From contig ONGJ01000005.1 in NCBI GenBank assembly GCA_900317375.1, positions 1-64,000 on the forward strand: a DNA stretch of 64,000 bases, in the 5' to 3' direction. A model generated the notes under the pieces. That model did no database searches. It saw nothing but the letters and a program-made list of their open reading frames with translations, and was not told the origin of the DNA. Source of the DNA: an uncultured Eubacteriales bacterium (GTDB lineage: Bacteria; Bacillota; Clostridia; Oscillospirales; Oscillospiraceae). Below, piece by piece: positions 19,412-28,543 of this stretch. A program made the position numbers and the translations under genes. How positions within the stretch are numbered: the stretch's first letter is position 1; every line of letters starts with the position of its first letter.

Positions 19412-22400
19412 ATGAATGAATCTAATCTGAACAGAATGATCAGGGAGCATAAGGCTCGTATTATCTGGTTTCTTGTGTTTCTGATTTTGGCGGTCTTCGT
19501 GACGGCCCTGGTTTTCGGCACGCTGAAGAGGAGCGTTCAGGCGCAGACCTATACGAAGCGTGTCTTCGCGTGTTCTTATGCCCAGGAGGGTGCCGAGCCG
19601 GTTGCACATCAGCACAACGACGACTGCTACGAGAACGGCGAGCTGATCTGCACGCTGCCAGAGCGCGAGCTGCACATCCACGGGGATGAGTGCTATACGG
19701 AGGAAAAGGTTCTGGTCTGCACCCTGGAAGAGAGCGAAGGCCACGTCCATACCGATGCCTGCTATACAGAAGAACCGGTCCTTGTCTGCGGTCTGGAGGA
19801 GAACAACGGCCATGTCCATTCCGTCGAGAACGGCTGTTATACCCGTGTCCAGGGCGACCTGATCTGCACGGACGAAGATCCCGAGCACGTCCATACCGAT
19901 GAATGCTACGCCTGGGAAGAGGTCCTGACCTGTGAGATTCCCGAGGGCGAAGGCGCCCACCACCACAGCGAAGAATGCTATGAAACCCAGCGTGTTCTGT
20001 CCTGCGGCAAGGAGGAGGGCGAGGGCGCCCATACCCATGACGATACCTGCTATGAGATTCAGAAGGTTCTGATCTGCGATAAAGAAGAGGTGAAAACCGA
20101 GCACGTTCACACGGTTGACTGCTTTAAGGTGGTCGACATGTCCCCGGAAGAGATTCATGCCCTGCGTCTGAGCGAGCTGCCTGAAAGCGATCCGACTGCC
20201 GATGTCGAATCTCCTGACGTTTGGGAGAGCAGATTCGCCAGCGTCCCTCTGTCCGGCGAATGGGACAGGGATCTCCTGAAAATCGCCGAGACCCAGCTCG
20301 GCTACACCGAGAGCCAGCGGAACTTCGATGCCGTCCTCAATGAAGACGGCGAAGGCTACACCCTGAAGGGCTGGACCCGCTACGGTGCCTGGTACGGTAT
20401 CCCTTACGGCGACTGGTGCGCGATGTTCATCTCCTTCTGTCTGAACTATGCCGACATCCCCGAAAGCGCCATCCCCTATGACTGTGCCACCACCACTTGG
20501 ATCGACAGCCTTTCCGAGCGCGGCATGTACGCCCCTGCCGGCAGCTATGACCCGAAGCCCGGCGACCTGATCTTCTTTGACTGGGAAGGCGACGGCCTCT
20601 CTGACCATGTCGGCATCGTCTGGGCCGTCAACCCCGGCAGCATCACCACCATCGAAGGCAACCACACCATTTCGGTCGAACTTTTCGATTATGACCTCTC
20701 CGACGGCCATATCCAGGGTTACGGTGTCCTTCCTTCGAATCCGGCAATAGCTTCTGCGGATTCCAAAACGGATGTTGATCTTGCTGATTATCCGGCACAA
20801 TCCTTTGAGAAGGAAGTAGGGAACATAATCGTTTCGGTCAAGGCGGATGCAGGTGCTTTCCCGGATGGAACAACCATGGAGGTTGAGGCTGTGGAAGATG
20901 ACACCCTTGCCGAACAGGTTGCCCCTGCCGTTAACGGAAAAGTGGTTAATATCCAGGCTGTTGACATCACATTCTATGATTCTGACGGAAACGAGATTGA
21001 GCCTCTGATTCCCATCCGTGTTACCATGCAGCCTAAAGATATTGAGGCAACGACAACAGAGGCGGATAATGTCGAAGTCGTCCATGTGGACGATAACGGC
21101 GGTGTCAGTGCTGTTGAGGTTGACGCTGCGGATGATGCTGACCAGCCTGACCAGGGGGCATCTTTTGACGCTGACGCGTTTTCAAAGTATGTTCTTGTTT
21201 ATACTGTCAGTTTTGAGTATGAGGTGAATGGCGAGGTTTATTCTTCCTCAGTTGAAGGCGGACAGAGTGTTGCACTGTCAGACTTGCTCCGGCAGTTTGA
21301 AGTCTGCAGTGACAAAGAAATGACAGAATTCATGTCCAAAATTGTCAAGGTTTCCGTTCCTGATCCGGAAATAATCCAGATTGAGGCGATTGAAGGCGAT
21401 TGGTCGATTTGCCCGCTGAAGTATACTGAAGATCCTCAGACTCTGACCATTGCCATGCAGGATGGGGCTTCGTTCAGCATCCAGGTCAGGGCATATGGCA
21501 ATACACAGGTTTCTGATGAAAACACAGTTATCAGTTCGGTTGATAATCTGTTCCTTCCTACAGAGGCGAGTGCCAGTTCTGAGATTCTGAACGAAGAACT
21601 GAATGAAAAAACTGTTCAAGATGCGATAGAGGCTGTGGAACTGGCTGCAAAACCAACGGAAGAGAACACTGCCTATCAGGTGGTCAGCATCAGTTTGGAT
21701 GGTGTAGATTACTCCGATTATAAGAATGGCTTCCAGGTTTCGCTGACACTCCCTGAGAGCGTTGCATGCAAAGATTTTGAGGTTTATCATATTGATGAGA
21801 ATGGCGAAGCACAGATACTCGACCTGGTGGAAACCGATGCGCGCCACTTGGAGGAAGAAACTGCTCTGATTTCTACCGTTTCATTTGTCACGCCGTCTTT
21901 TTCTGACTTTGTTATTCGCTACACGATTGACTTTCATTATAAAGTAAACGGACAGCGCTACGAATTCTCATTTGCCGGTGGCTCCTTTGTGAGTCTCGAG
22001 CAGTTGCTTGAGCTTTTACAGATTACGGATAAATCGACCGAGGCTGATGAGCCTGAGGAACCGGATGAAGCTGGCCAGACTGAAAAGAGAGTCGTTTATA
22101 CCGATCTTGCTGATATTGAAGTCAGTGAAGAGACAAAGAGTTTTGTTGCCGACATCAAGGATGTTACCTTTACTAATCCCGATCTGCTTTGGGTCGGCAA
22201 GACCGAAGAAGAGACTACTGTCGGAGCACTGAAGGAAGCGAAAGATCTTGTCTGTCAGTACAGTGCTGAACTGACGGAAGAGCAAATTGCTGCGATTGAT
22301 GCTCAGAAGGTAACTGCCGGTGATTGGGCTTTGATCAGTTTAGAGTCATTCGAGTCGGAAGAGTCATTGACTATTATTATGAACGACGGCGATGTTTTTA

Positions 22401-25400
22401 CCATTCGAGTCACTGACGAAACTACACAGTATAAGCTAAAATTGAAAATCATCCAGTCTGACGAGTTAGGGATCGACTTGTCAGGGGATTATTATGCAAG
22501 AGTCGAAATCCGTACTCCCAATCCACATTGGCCTGAAGGTACAATAAGTTATTTTGCTCTTGCGGATCTAAGCAGTATTAGTTCCAATCAGCCTGAAACA
22601 AAAGTATATGACCTGAATTTTCGAGTAGGAGATGGTGGAAAAATATGGTGCAGTGAGGGTAATGCTACACCGGCTTTTTTAACAAGTGAAGTTTTTAGGA
22701 ATACTATAACTGACATTTACTATTGCATTATCGATGTAAGTAATAATAAAAATAGCATTTCTGAATGGGTGAAAAATAATGGTACTAATATTATAACATA
22801 TTCAGAAAATGACTCTCTTATGCATTACACGCTTCATGTCGGTTCCCAAGAAACAGAAGATCTGTACGGGGGAAATGTTTGTGTCACAGATACTATGATC
22901 CTGCAAGAAGATGCGGGAACGATACAAAAAAGCGACATAGATCGTGCTTTGGCGCAAGCTAGAGAATTTGGCTTATATACAGAAGAATTGTCTGAACGTC
23001 TTGCTGATATGGAAGCCAATATTGGCGCTGCTTCTGTCACATATACGAATGATTTGGAACAAATGTATGGCTTCACAAGTAATAATATTGAAGTCAACAG
23101 AATCACAGTAACAAAACGCTATGTAGATCAAGACGGCAAGGCTATAGAGCAGCCGGTCACAATTGGACTGTTTAAAGATAGCAACAAGGTTGCTGAAAAA
23201 ACTGACACAACGAAAAACGGAACAGTAGTTTTTGCGTTCAGTGGTCTCACTCCAGGAGAGTATATTATCAAAGAAAAGCTGCAAGGAATGGAAGACTGGC
23301 AAGACACGTCTGATACCATAAATGTTAATGGACAACCAATAACGGTAACATTTGAGGATCCCAGTATTGTTATCCCGGCGAATGCAAATACAAATATCAA
23401 CTACTTCCAAAGTATCACCAACATCGATGACAAGGAGTATTTGAAAAAACTAATTACAGCCTCGCGGAATGGTATAATTGTGACAGATGGGGATTCAAAT
23501 TATAAAGCGCTCAAAGACGCTAATAATGAGGTAGATGTTAGCAATCGAGCGACAATCTATAAAAATGGTTCGACTGAATTTGGGAGAACTTTTGAAAGCA
23601 TTTCTACTGATATGGCCAAATTGCGACAGTTATCAGCACAGCTTGGTGATGCTATCAGCAGTGAAACTACTCGCATAATAAACATAACACTTGAAGAATT
23701 TAATGGTTTTGGTAGCGGGTATAATATTAAAGGTGATGGGCGTTATGTGATTCTCAATATAGATTGCACAAACGAAGAAGATCCTGTTTCTTTCAACTGC
23801 TTTGTCAAATATGATGATGAACGATTGGTTGCAGATTTCGGAAAAGGTGGATGGGAAGCTTCATCAAAAGTATTGTTCAACTTCATTACCAGAGATGCTG
23901 ATGGTGCACATCCCTATAACGGAACGGTTGAAGCAAAAGATACATGTGCAGGAGTACTTTTTGCACCTGATGCCGTGGCAGGGAAGGTCCCTGGCAACTG
24001 GGGTGGCACGGTTATCTGCCGAGAGGCAAAGCATAGTGATGGTGAGATACACTCGGATAACCCAAACAAGATTTATAATGTCAACACCGTTGTAACAAAT
24101 ACAAGAGGAAAGGCAGAAACTGGCAATCTTAGATTAGTGAAAGAAATTGAGGGAGCCCAAGATTTCTCGACTTCGTTTACACTTGAAGTTTCATTTGATG
24201 ATAATGATGTTAAAAACAAAGAATTTGATGCTTTGGGTGTAATAGGAAATAAGATCAAGTTTGATGCGAGCGGAAAAGCGCTGATTCAAGTAAAAGTGAA
24301 TAAACCCGTAACGATTTATGGGCTTCCGAATGGTAGTAGTTTCACGGTAGCGGAGAAAGAAACAAATGAGTCAAAGAATTACCAGCTTGTAAAGATCGTG
24401 GATGGCGACGGCCACCAGACTGAAGATGGGAAGTCACTGACGGGAACTATCAAACAAGGAACAACTGTAATTGCCAAAGCCATTAACCAGAAAACAACAG
24501 GTGGCCCGGGTGCACTTAGTATTACAAAGACGGTTCTTATAGATGGAGTAGTTCCGACAGAAGCAAATCAAATGCTGACAGATGGCGTCTATGTTTTTGC
24601 GATTAATGGAAAGACCGGGACGGATACTGCGAGTATTTCTCGTGAGATCAAGATTACTTTTAGAAATGGAAAAGCTGTGCAAACTCAGGTGGATGATGAC
24701 TCACCCAATGTGGTTGAAGGTACAAACAACAGCTGGAAAGTAATTATTGGTGACCTTCTTCCTGGTGAATACACTGTTCAGGAGACATCCGGCGGAAATA
24801 TGACGCTTTCTGGTGTTACAGTAGGAGGAAACTCAGTTGAAAACGGCGCAACTGTAACGGTGACAGCAGGAGATACAACAGCTTTACAGCCCAACGCAAA
24901 TATAGTTTTCACAAACGATATAAACACTGTTTCTGTATGGAAGGTTTGGAAAAATCTTGCTGGAAGCTATGATACTTGGCCAGATAATCAATCTATAAAC
25001 TTCGCTTTGAAACAAATAAAAAGAAATCAAGTAACAGATCTTGCAAGTTTTGAAATTAAAACAATTGGAGATGGTAATCCTCCACAGGTCATACCGACGT
25101 GGAAATCTGGAACGACATATCAATATGCGTTTACAGTGGAAACAAAGCAAATCAACGAAAAAAATACTCAATGCTATAAGCTCAGTATAATTGGATTACC
25201 GGAAAGCGATGATCAACAAATACCTTATGAATATCGTATAATAGAAGATGAAACTGTTGAAGGTTTTAATCCATACTACTATTATTATGATGGTAATCTT
25301 CATAGTTTAGAAGATCAAAGATATGCTGCTGATGGGCAGTTCATTGTGAATAATCCTGCTGGAGGATATGAGCTCCCCAAGACCGGCGGGCCCGGCACAG

Positions 25401-25483
25401 CGCTGTACACCCTCCTCGGCGGCTTGATCTTTGCCATGGCCGGCGCGGTCCTGACCCTGCGTAAGAAAAAGAACAAAGCATGA
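19412..25483 (+). CDS. Giant sortase-anchored surface protein with Cys/His repeats, CHAP amidase domain and Cna-B-like domains
   Basis: The 2,023-residue protein begins with a short basic tail and a membrane/signal segment (IIWFLVFLILAVFVTALVF, about 19-37). Residues about 50-235 hold seven full and one partial repeats of the type H-x-H-x(3-5)-C-Y-x(4-6)-L-x-C, which could bind metal. Residues about 285-450 form a CHAP/NlpC-P60-like peptidase domain with catalytic candidates C336 (GDWCAMF), H399 (DHVGIV) and N417 (IEGNH), so it may cut peptidoglycan amide bonds. Next come two copies of a domain shared with the 6,881-residue protein, then Cna-B-like stalk domains (for example ITVTKRYVDQDGKAIEQPV). 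It ends in LPKTG at 1988-1992, a hydrophobic helix and KKKNKA, the sortase signal. ATG 19412 is chosen, seven bases after AGGA. Codons from about 20750 to 25360 are far more A+T-rich than the two ends. Confidence 0.92.
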   Translation: MNESNLNRMIREHKARIIWFLVFLILAVFVTALVFGTLKRSVQAQTYTKRVFACSYAQEGAEPVAHQHNDDCYENGELICTLPERELHIHGDECYTEEKVLVCTLEESEGHVHTDACYTEEPVLVCGLEENNGHVHSVENGCYTRVQGDLICTDEDPEHVHTDECYAWEEVLTCEIPEGEGAHHHSEECYETQRVLSCGKEEGEGAHTHDDTCYEIQKVLICDKEEVKTEHVHTVDCFKVVDMSPEEIHALRLSELPESDPTADVESPDVWESRFASVPLSGEWDRDLLKIAETQLGYTESQRNFDAVLNEDGEGYTLKGWTRYGAWYGIPYGDWCAMFISFCLNYADIPESAIPYDCATTTWIDSLSERGMYAPAGSYDPKPGDLIFFDWEGDGLSDHVGIVWAVNPGSITTIEGNHTISVELFDYDLSDGHIQGYGVLPSNPAIASADSKTDVDLADYPAQSFEKEVGNIIVSVKADAGAFPDGTTMEVEAVEDDTLAEQVAPAVNGKVVNIQAVDITFYDSDGNEIEPLIPIRVTMQPKDIEATTTEADNVEVVHVDDNGGVSAVEVDAADDADQPDQGASFDADAFSKYVLVYTVSFEYEVNGEVYSSSVEGGQSVALSDLLRQFEVCSDKEMTEFMSKIVKVSVPDPEIIQIEAIEGDWSICPLKYTEDPQTLTIAMQDGASFSIQVRAYGNTQVSDENTVISSVDNLFLPTEASASSEILNEELNEKTVQDAIEAVELAAKPTEENTAYQVVSISLDGVDYSDYKNGFQVSLTLPESVACKDFEVYHIDENGEAQILDLVETDARHLEEETALISTVSFVTPSFSDFVIRYTIDFHYKVNGQRYEFSFAGGSFVSLEQLLELLQITDKSTEADEPEEPDEAGQTEKRVVYTDLADIEVSEETKSFVADIKDVTFTNPDLLWVGKTEEETTVGALKEAKDLVCQYSAELTEEQIAAIDAQKVTAGDWALISLESFESEESLTIIMNDGDVFTIRVTDETTQYKLKLKIIQSDELGIDLSGDYYARVEIRTPNPHWPEGTISYFALADLSSISSNQPETKVYDLNFRVGDGGKIWCSEGNATPAFLTSEVFRNTITDIYYCIIDVSNNKNSISEWVKNNGTNIITYSENDSLMHYTLHVGSQETEDLYGGNVCVTDTMILQEDAGTIQKSDIDRALAQAREFGLYTEELSERLADMEANIGAASVTYTNDLEQMYGFTSNNIEVNRITVTKRYVDQDGKAIEQPVTIGLFKDSNKVAEKTDTTKNGTVVFAFSGLTPGEYIIKEKLQGMEDWQDTSDTINVNGQPITVTFEDPSIVIPANANTNINYFQSITNIDDKEYLKKLITASRNGIIVTDGDSNYKALKDANNEVDVSNRATIYKNGSTEFGRTFESISTDMAKLRQLSAQLGDAISSETTRIINITLEEFNGFGSGYNIKGDGRYVILNIDCTNEEDPVSFNCFVKYDDERLVADFGKGGWEASSKVLFNFITRDADGAHPYNGTVEAKDTCAGVLFAPDAVAGKVPGNWGGTVICREAKHSDGEIHSDNPNKIYNVNTVVTNTRGKAETGNLRLVKEIEGAQDFSTSFTLEVSFDDNDVKNKEFDALGVIGNKIKFDASGKALIQVKVNKPVTIYGLPNGSSFTVAEKETNESKNYQLVKIVDGDGHQTEDGKSLTGTIKQGTTVIAKAINQKTTGGPGALSITKTVLIDGVVPTEANQMLTDGVYVFAINGKTGTDTASISREIKITFRNGKAVQTQVDDDSPNVVEGTNNSWKVIIGDLLPGEYTVQETSGGNMTLSGVTVGGNSVENGATVTVTAGDTTALQPNANIVFTNDINTVSVWKVWKNLAGSYDTWPDNQSINFALKQIKRNQVTDLASFEIKTIGDGNPPQVIPTWKSGTTYQYAFTVETKQINEKNTQCYKLSIIGLPESDDQQIPYEYRIIEDETVEGFNPYYYYYDGNLHSLEDQRYAADGQFIVNNPAGGYELPKTGGPGTALYTLLGGLIFAMAGAVLTLRKKKNKA

Positions 25484-25490
25484 ACCAATC

Positions 25491-25520
25491 ATAAAAGCTG
25501 GCCGGACGGCCAGCTTTTAT
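25491..25520 (+). terminator. Terminator after the LPKTG surface protein gene
   Basis: ATAAAAGCTGGCC and GGCCAGCTTTTAT form a 13-bp perfect stem with a GGAC loop; the A and T runs are part of the stem, so it can act on both strands. Confidence 0.92.
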
Positions 25521-25541
25521 GAATTATCAGCCTGATATCGG

Positions 25542-25570
25542 TTGAATTGTCTTCTCCGATCCGTTATAAT
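25542..25570 (+). promoter_or_regulatory. Promoter of the DUF4160-DUF2442 pair
   Basis: TTGAAT (25542-25547) and TATAAT (25565-25570) with a 17-base spacer, 31 bases before the DUF4160 start. Confidence 0.75.
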
Positions 25571-25600
25571 TACAACAGATAATCTGAAAGGGTGACAGTA

Positions 25601-25867
25601 ATGCCGGAGATATCAAGATTCTATGGTATCATAGTCAAGATGATATTTAATGACAATGACAGACATCACAAACCACATGTGCATGTATACTATGGAGAAT
25701 ATGAGGCATCTGTTGGCTTGGATGGGGAAGTGCTGGAGGGCCAGTTGCCAATTAAGCAGTACCGAATATTGGCAGGTTGGATGGCATTGCATGAGGACGA
25801 ATTATATGCAGCGTGGAATAATGCAGTCAGACAAAAACCCTTTGAGAGAATCAATCCGCTGTCATAA
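25601..25867 (+). CDS. DUF4160 domain protein
   Basis: The 88-residue protein shows the DUF4160 core: MPEISRFYGIIVKMIFNDND, then HHKPHVHVYYGEYEASVGLD with the conserved H-x-P-H-x-H cluster, and GWMALHEDELYAAWNNA. The histidine cluster suggests metal binding. ATG 25601 is used, eight bases after AAAGGG. DUF4160 genes are very often followed by a DUF2442 gene, as here (13 bases apart), and the pair behaves like a small mobile two-gene module, sometimes listed as a possible toxin-antitoxin pair; that function is not proven. Codon use is more A+T-rich than the surroundings, which fits acquisition. Confidence 0.85.
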   Translation: MPEISRFYGIIVKMIFNDNDRHHKPHVHVYYGEYEASVGLDGEVLEGQLPIKQYRILAGWMALHEDELYAAWNNAVRQKPFERINPLS

Positions 25868-25880
25868 GAGGAGGAGAGCA

Positions 25881-27173
25881 ATGTATTTTCATAACGGGCT
25901 GGTTTGCGGCGGCAAGCCGGAAAAGATGATAAAAGTTGTGGCTGTAAAACCGTTACATGATCAGATGATGCTTCTCACCTTTCATAACGGGGAGGAACGC
26001 CTGTTCGATGCGACAATACTGAGCGGACCCGTGTATGCTGAACTGCAGAAAGAGGAAGTATTCATGGCGCCTGTCCTGGATCACGGTGTGGTTACGTGGA
26101 AGGACGGAGAAATAGACTGTTCTCCGGAGTATATGTATGATCACAGCTACGAATATGCAAAGGTCAAGGGAACAACAGATAGACGATACAAAAGGGACGA
26201 TCTTTCTGAACTGCGTGAGCAGATAAGAAGACCGTCCCATTCGTCTTTTCTCTATAATCTTTTGACAGATACCCGAAGAACAGGTATAATTCAGACAGAC
26301 TTTACAGACTTACTCGTTCGTATAGTTGTCGAAGTATCCCTGAATGTAGACGATCGGCGTGCCCTTGTCGCCCGAGCCCGAGGTCAGGTCGCACAGCGAG
26401 CCGATCAGGTCGGTCAGGCGCCGCGGCGTCGTGCCCTCGGACACCATGTTGCCCACCAGGCTGTCGCCGGTCTTGGCACGAATCTTTTCCTCGATGGCGG
26501 CGCGCAGTGCATCGCCCGAGAGGTCGGCAAACTCGTTGTCGGCCAGGTACTTGAGCTTCAGCTCGTTCGGCGTGCCGACAAGGCCTTTCGTATAGCCGGG
26601 CGAAACCACCGGGTCTGCCAGCTCCCAGATCTTGCCGACGGGGTCCTTGAAGGCGCCGTCGCCGTAGACCATGGCCTCGATGCGCTTGCCCGACGCCTCG
26701 CTGAGCAGGCGGCTGATCTCCTCTGCCACGGCGGTGCAGTCGCGCGGGAACAGCTTCACGGTGTCCTCGGTGGCCTTGTTCGAGCCGAGCAGGCCATACT
26801 CCGTGTTGTACCCGCTGCCATCCACCGGGGCATTCAGGATGTCGTCCAGGCCGAGGACGGTCTTTGCGCCGGCCTCCTTCAGCAGGCGCTTCGAGCGCTC
26901 GCGCGTGTGGATGTCACAGGTGATCACGGTGTCGGTGTAGGTCAGCAGCTCGGTCACGTGGTTGCCGAGCAGGACCTGGCAATCACAGTTCTGCCCGCGG
27001 ACGAGCTCGGTATAAAAGTCGATATAATCGACGCCCGTGAACGGATGCAGGATGTGCCCGAATTTCTCGCGGAACTGTTCCACCGTCAAAACGTCGCGGT
27101 AGGGGTCCACCCCGGCCTTGTCCAGACGCTCCCAGTCCACCAGATGATTGCCCACCTCGTCCGACGGGTATGA
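25881..27173 (+). CDS. DUF2442 domain protein whose frame has lost its normal stop
   Basis: The start at ATG 25881 has a strong ribosome site, GAGGAGGAG. The first 95 residues form a DUF2442 domain: MIKVVAVKPLHDQMMLLTFH, ERLFDATILSGPVYAELQ, then VVTWKDGEIDCSPEYMYDHS. DUF2442 proteins usually end close to this point. Here the frame stays open to 27173, giving 430 codons. The extra 300 codons pass through a GGGACG-type hairpin (26194-26238) and then run antisense through most of the CofE-like gene, with the arginine and alanine rich composition expected of a shadow frame. I believe the domain and start are real, and that the extension is a by-product of a 3-prime-end disruption by the repeat. 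Whether the long product is stable is unknown. Confidence 0.6.
   Translation: MYFHNGLVCGGKPEKMIKVVAVKPLHDQMMLLTFHNGEERLFDATILSGPVYAELQKEEVFMAPVLDHGVVTWKDGEIDCSPEYMYDHSYEYAKVKGTTDRRYKRDDLSELREQIRRPSHSSFLYNLLTDTRRTGIIQTDFTDLLVRIVVEVSLNVDDRRALVARARGQVAQRADQVGQAPRRRALGHHVAHQAVAGLGTNLFLDGGAQCIAREVGKLVVGQVLELQLVRRADKAFRIAGRNHRVCQLPDLADGVLEGAVAVDHGLDALARRLAEQAADLLCHGGAVAREQLHGVLGGLVRAEQAILRVVPAAIHRGIQDVVQAEDGLCAGLLQQALRALARVDVTGDHGVGVGQQLGHVVAEQDLAITVLPADELGIKVDIIDARERMQDVPEFLAELFHRQNVAVGVHPGLVQTLPVHQMIAHLVRRV
26194..26238 (+). repeat. GGGACG-type REP-like hairpin at the 3-prime end of the DUF2442 gene
   Basis: GGGACG (26194-26199) and CGTCCC (26233-26238) can pair over a 33-base middle. The right end read on the minus strand is GGGACGGTCTTC, identical over 12 bases to 41506-41517. 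A T-rich tail follows (TTTTCTC), so it could also end transcription. Confidence 0.55.
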
Positions 27174-27503
27174 GAGCAGCAGCACGATCTTTTTGCAGCC
27201 TGCCGCGATCCCGCGCAGCAGAATGGAAAAGCGGTTGCGGCTCAGAATGGGGAAGGCCACGCCCACCGTGCCGCCGCCGGTCTTTGTCCGTACGTCTTTG
27301 GCGATCTGCCCGACGCTGGCATAGTTGCCCTGGGCACGGGCGACGACCGACTCGGTCACGGCCACGACGTCCCGGTCGCAGGGCTGAATGCCTGCTTCTT
27401 TCCAGGCCGCCTGCACGGCGTCCGCGGTGATGCGGGCAATGTTGTCTCCCTGACGGATAATGGGTGCGCGTACGCCGCGCACAACGGTTCCGATGGTTCT
27501 CAT
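26310..27503 (-). CDS. CofE-like protein (coenzyme F420-0:L-glutamate ligase family)
   Basis: The 397-residue product matches the CofE/FbiB-N family fold: GTVVRGVRAPIIRQGDNIAR at its start, then DRDVVAVTESVVARAQGNY, the conserved D-x-V-V-V-x-x-S/K-x-V-A-x-x-E/Q segment. CofE adds glutamate to F420-0 using GTP. Clostridia generally do not make F420 and no other cof genes are here, so this member probably acts on another substrate, or is a distant paralogue longer than true CofE (about 250 residues). The extra C-terminal part includes KATEDTVKLFPRDCTAVAEE and YGDGAFKDPVGKIWELADP. It is monocistronic, divergent from psuG. Its coding strand is overlapped antisense by the extended DUF2442 frame. 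Confidence 0.75.
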   Translation of the reverse strand: MRTIGTVVRGVRAPIIRQGDNIARITADAVQAAWKEAGIQPCDRDVVAVTESVVARAQGNYASVGQIAKDVRTKTGGGTVGVAFPILSRNRFSILLRGIAAGCKKIVLLLSYPSDEVGNHLVDWERLDKAGVDPYRDVLTVEQFREKFGHILHPFTGVDYIDFYTELVRGQNCDCQVLLGNHVTELLTYTDTVITCDIHTRERSKRLLKEAGAKTVLGLDDILNAPVDGSGYNTEYGLLGSNKATEDTVKLFPRDCTAVAEEISRLLSEASGKRIEAMVYGDGAFKDPVGKIWELADPVVSPGYTKGLVGTPNELKLKYLADNEFADLSGDALRAAIEEKIRAKTGDSLVGNMVSEGTTPRRLTDLIGSLCDLTSGSGDKGTPIVYIQGYFDNYTNE

Positions 27504-27628
27504 AAGTTAAGACTCCTTTGCCGTTTCGGCATTTTTTAACGCAGGTATTATACCTTTCCCGCGGGAATCTGTAAAGTATTTCTAAGGATTTTCAAGTATT
27601 TTTCTGAAAAGAAAGAGAGGATACCCCC

Positions 27629-28539
<911 letters not shown>

Positions 28540-28543
<4 letters not shown>

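Noticed and set aside
19560..20130. Cys/His repeats as DNA-binding zinc fingers
   Set aside because: They follow a membrane/signal segment and precede an extracytoplasmic amidase and a sortase signal, so they are outside the cell.
19280..21085. A 601-codon minus-strand frame opposite the CHAP protein gene
   Set aside because: It is antisense to the Cys/His and CHAP coding region, with no ribosome site and no recognisable domain.
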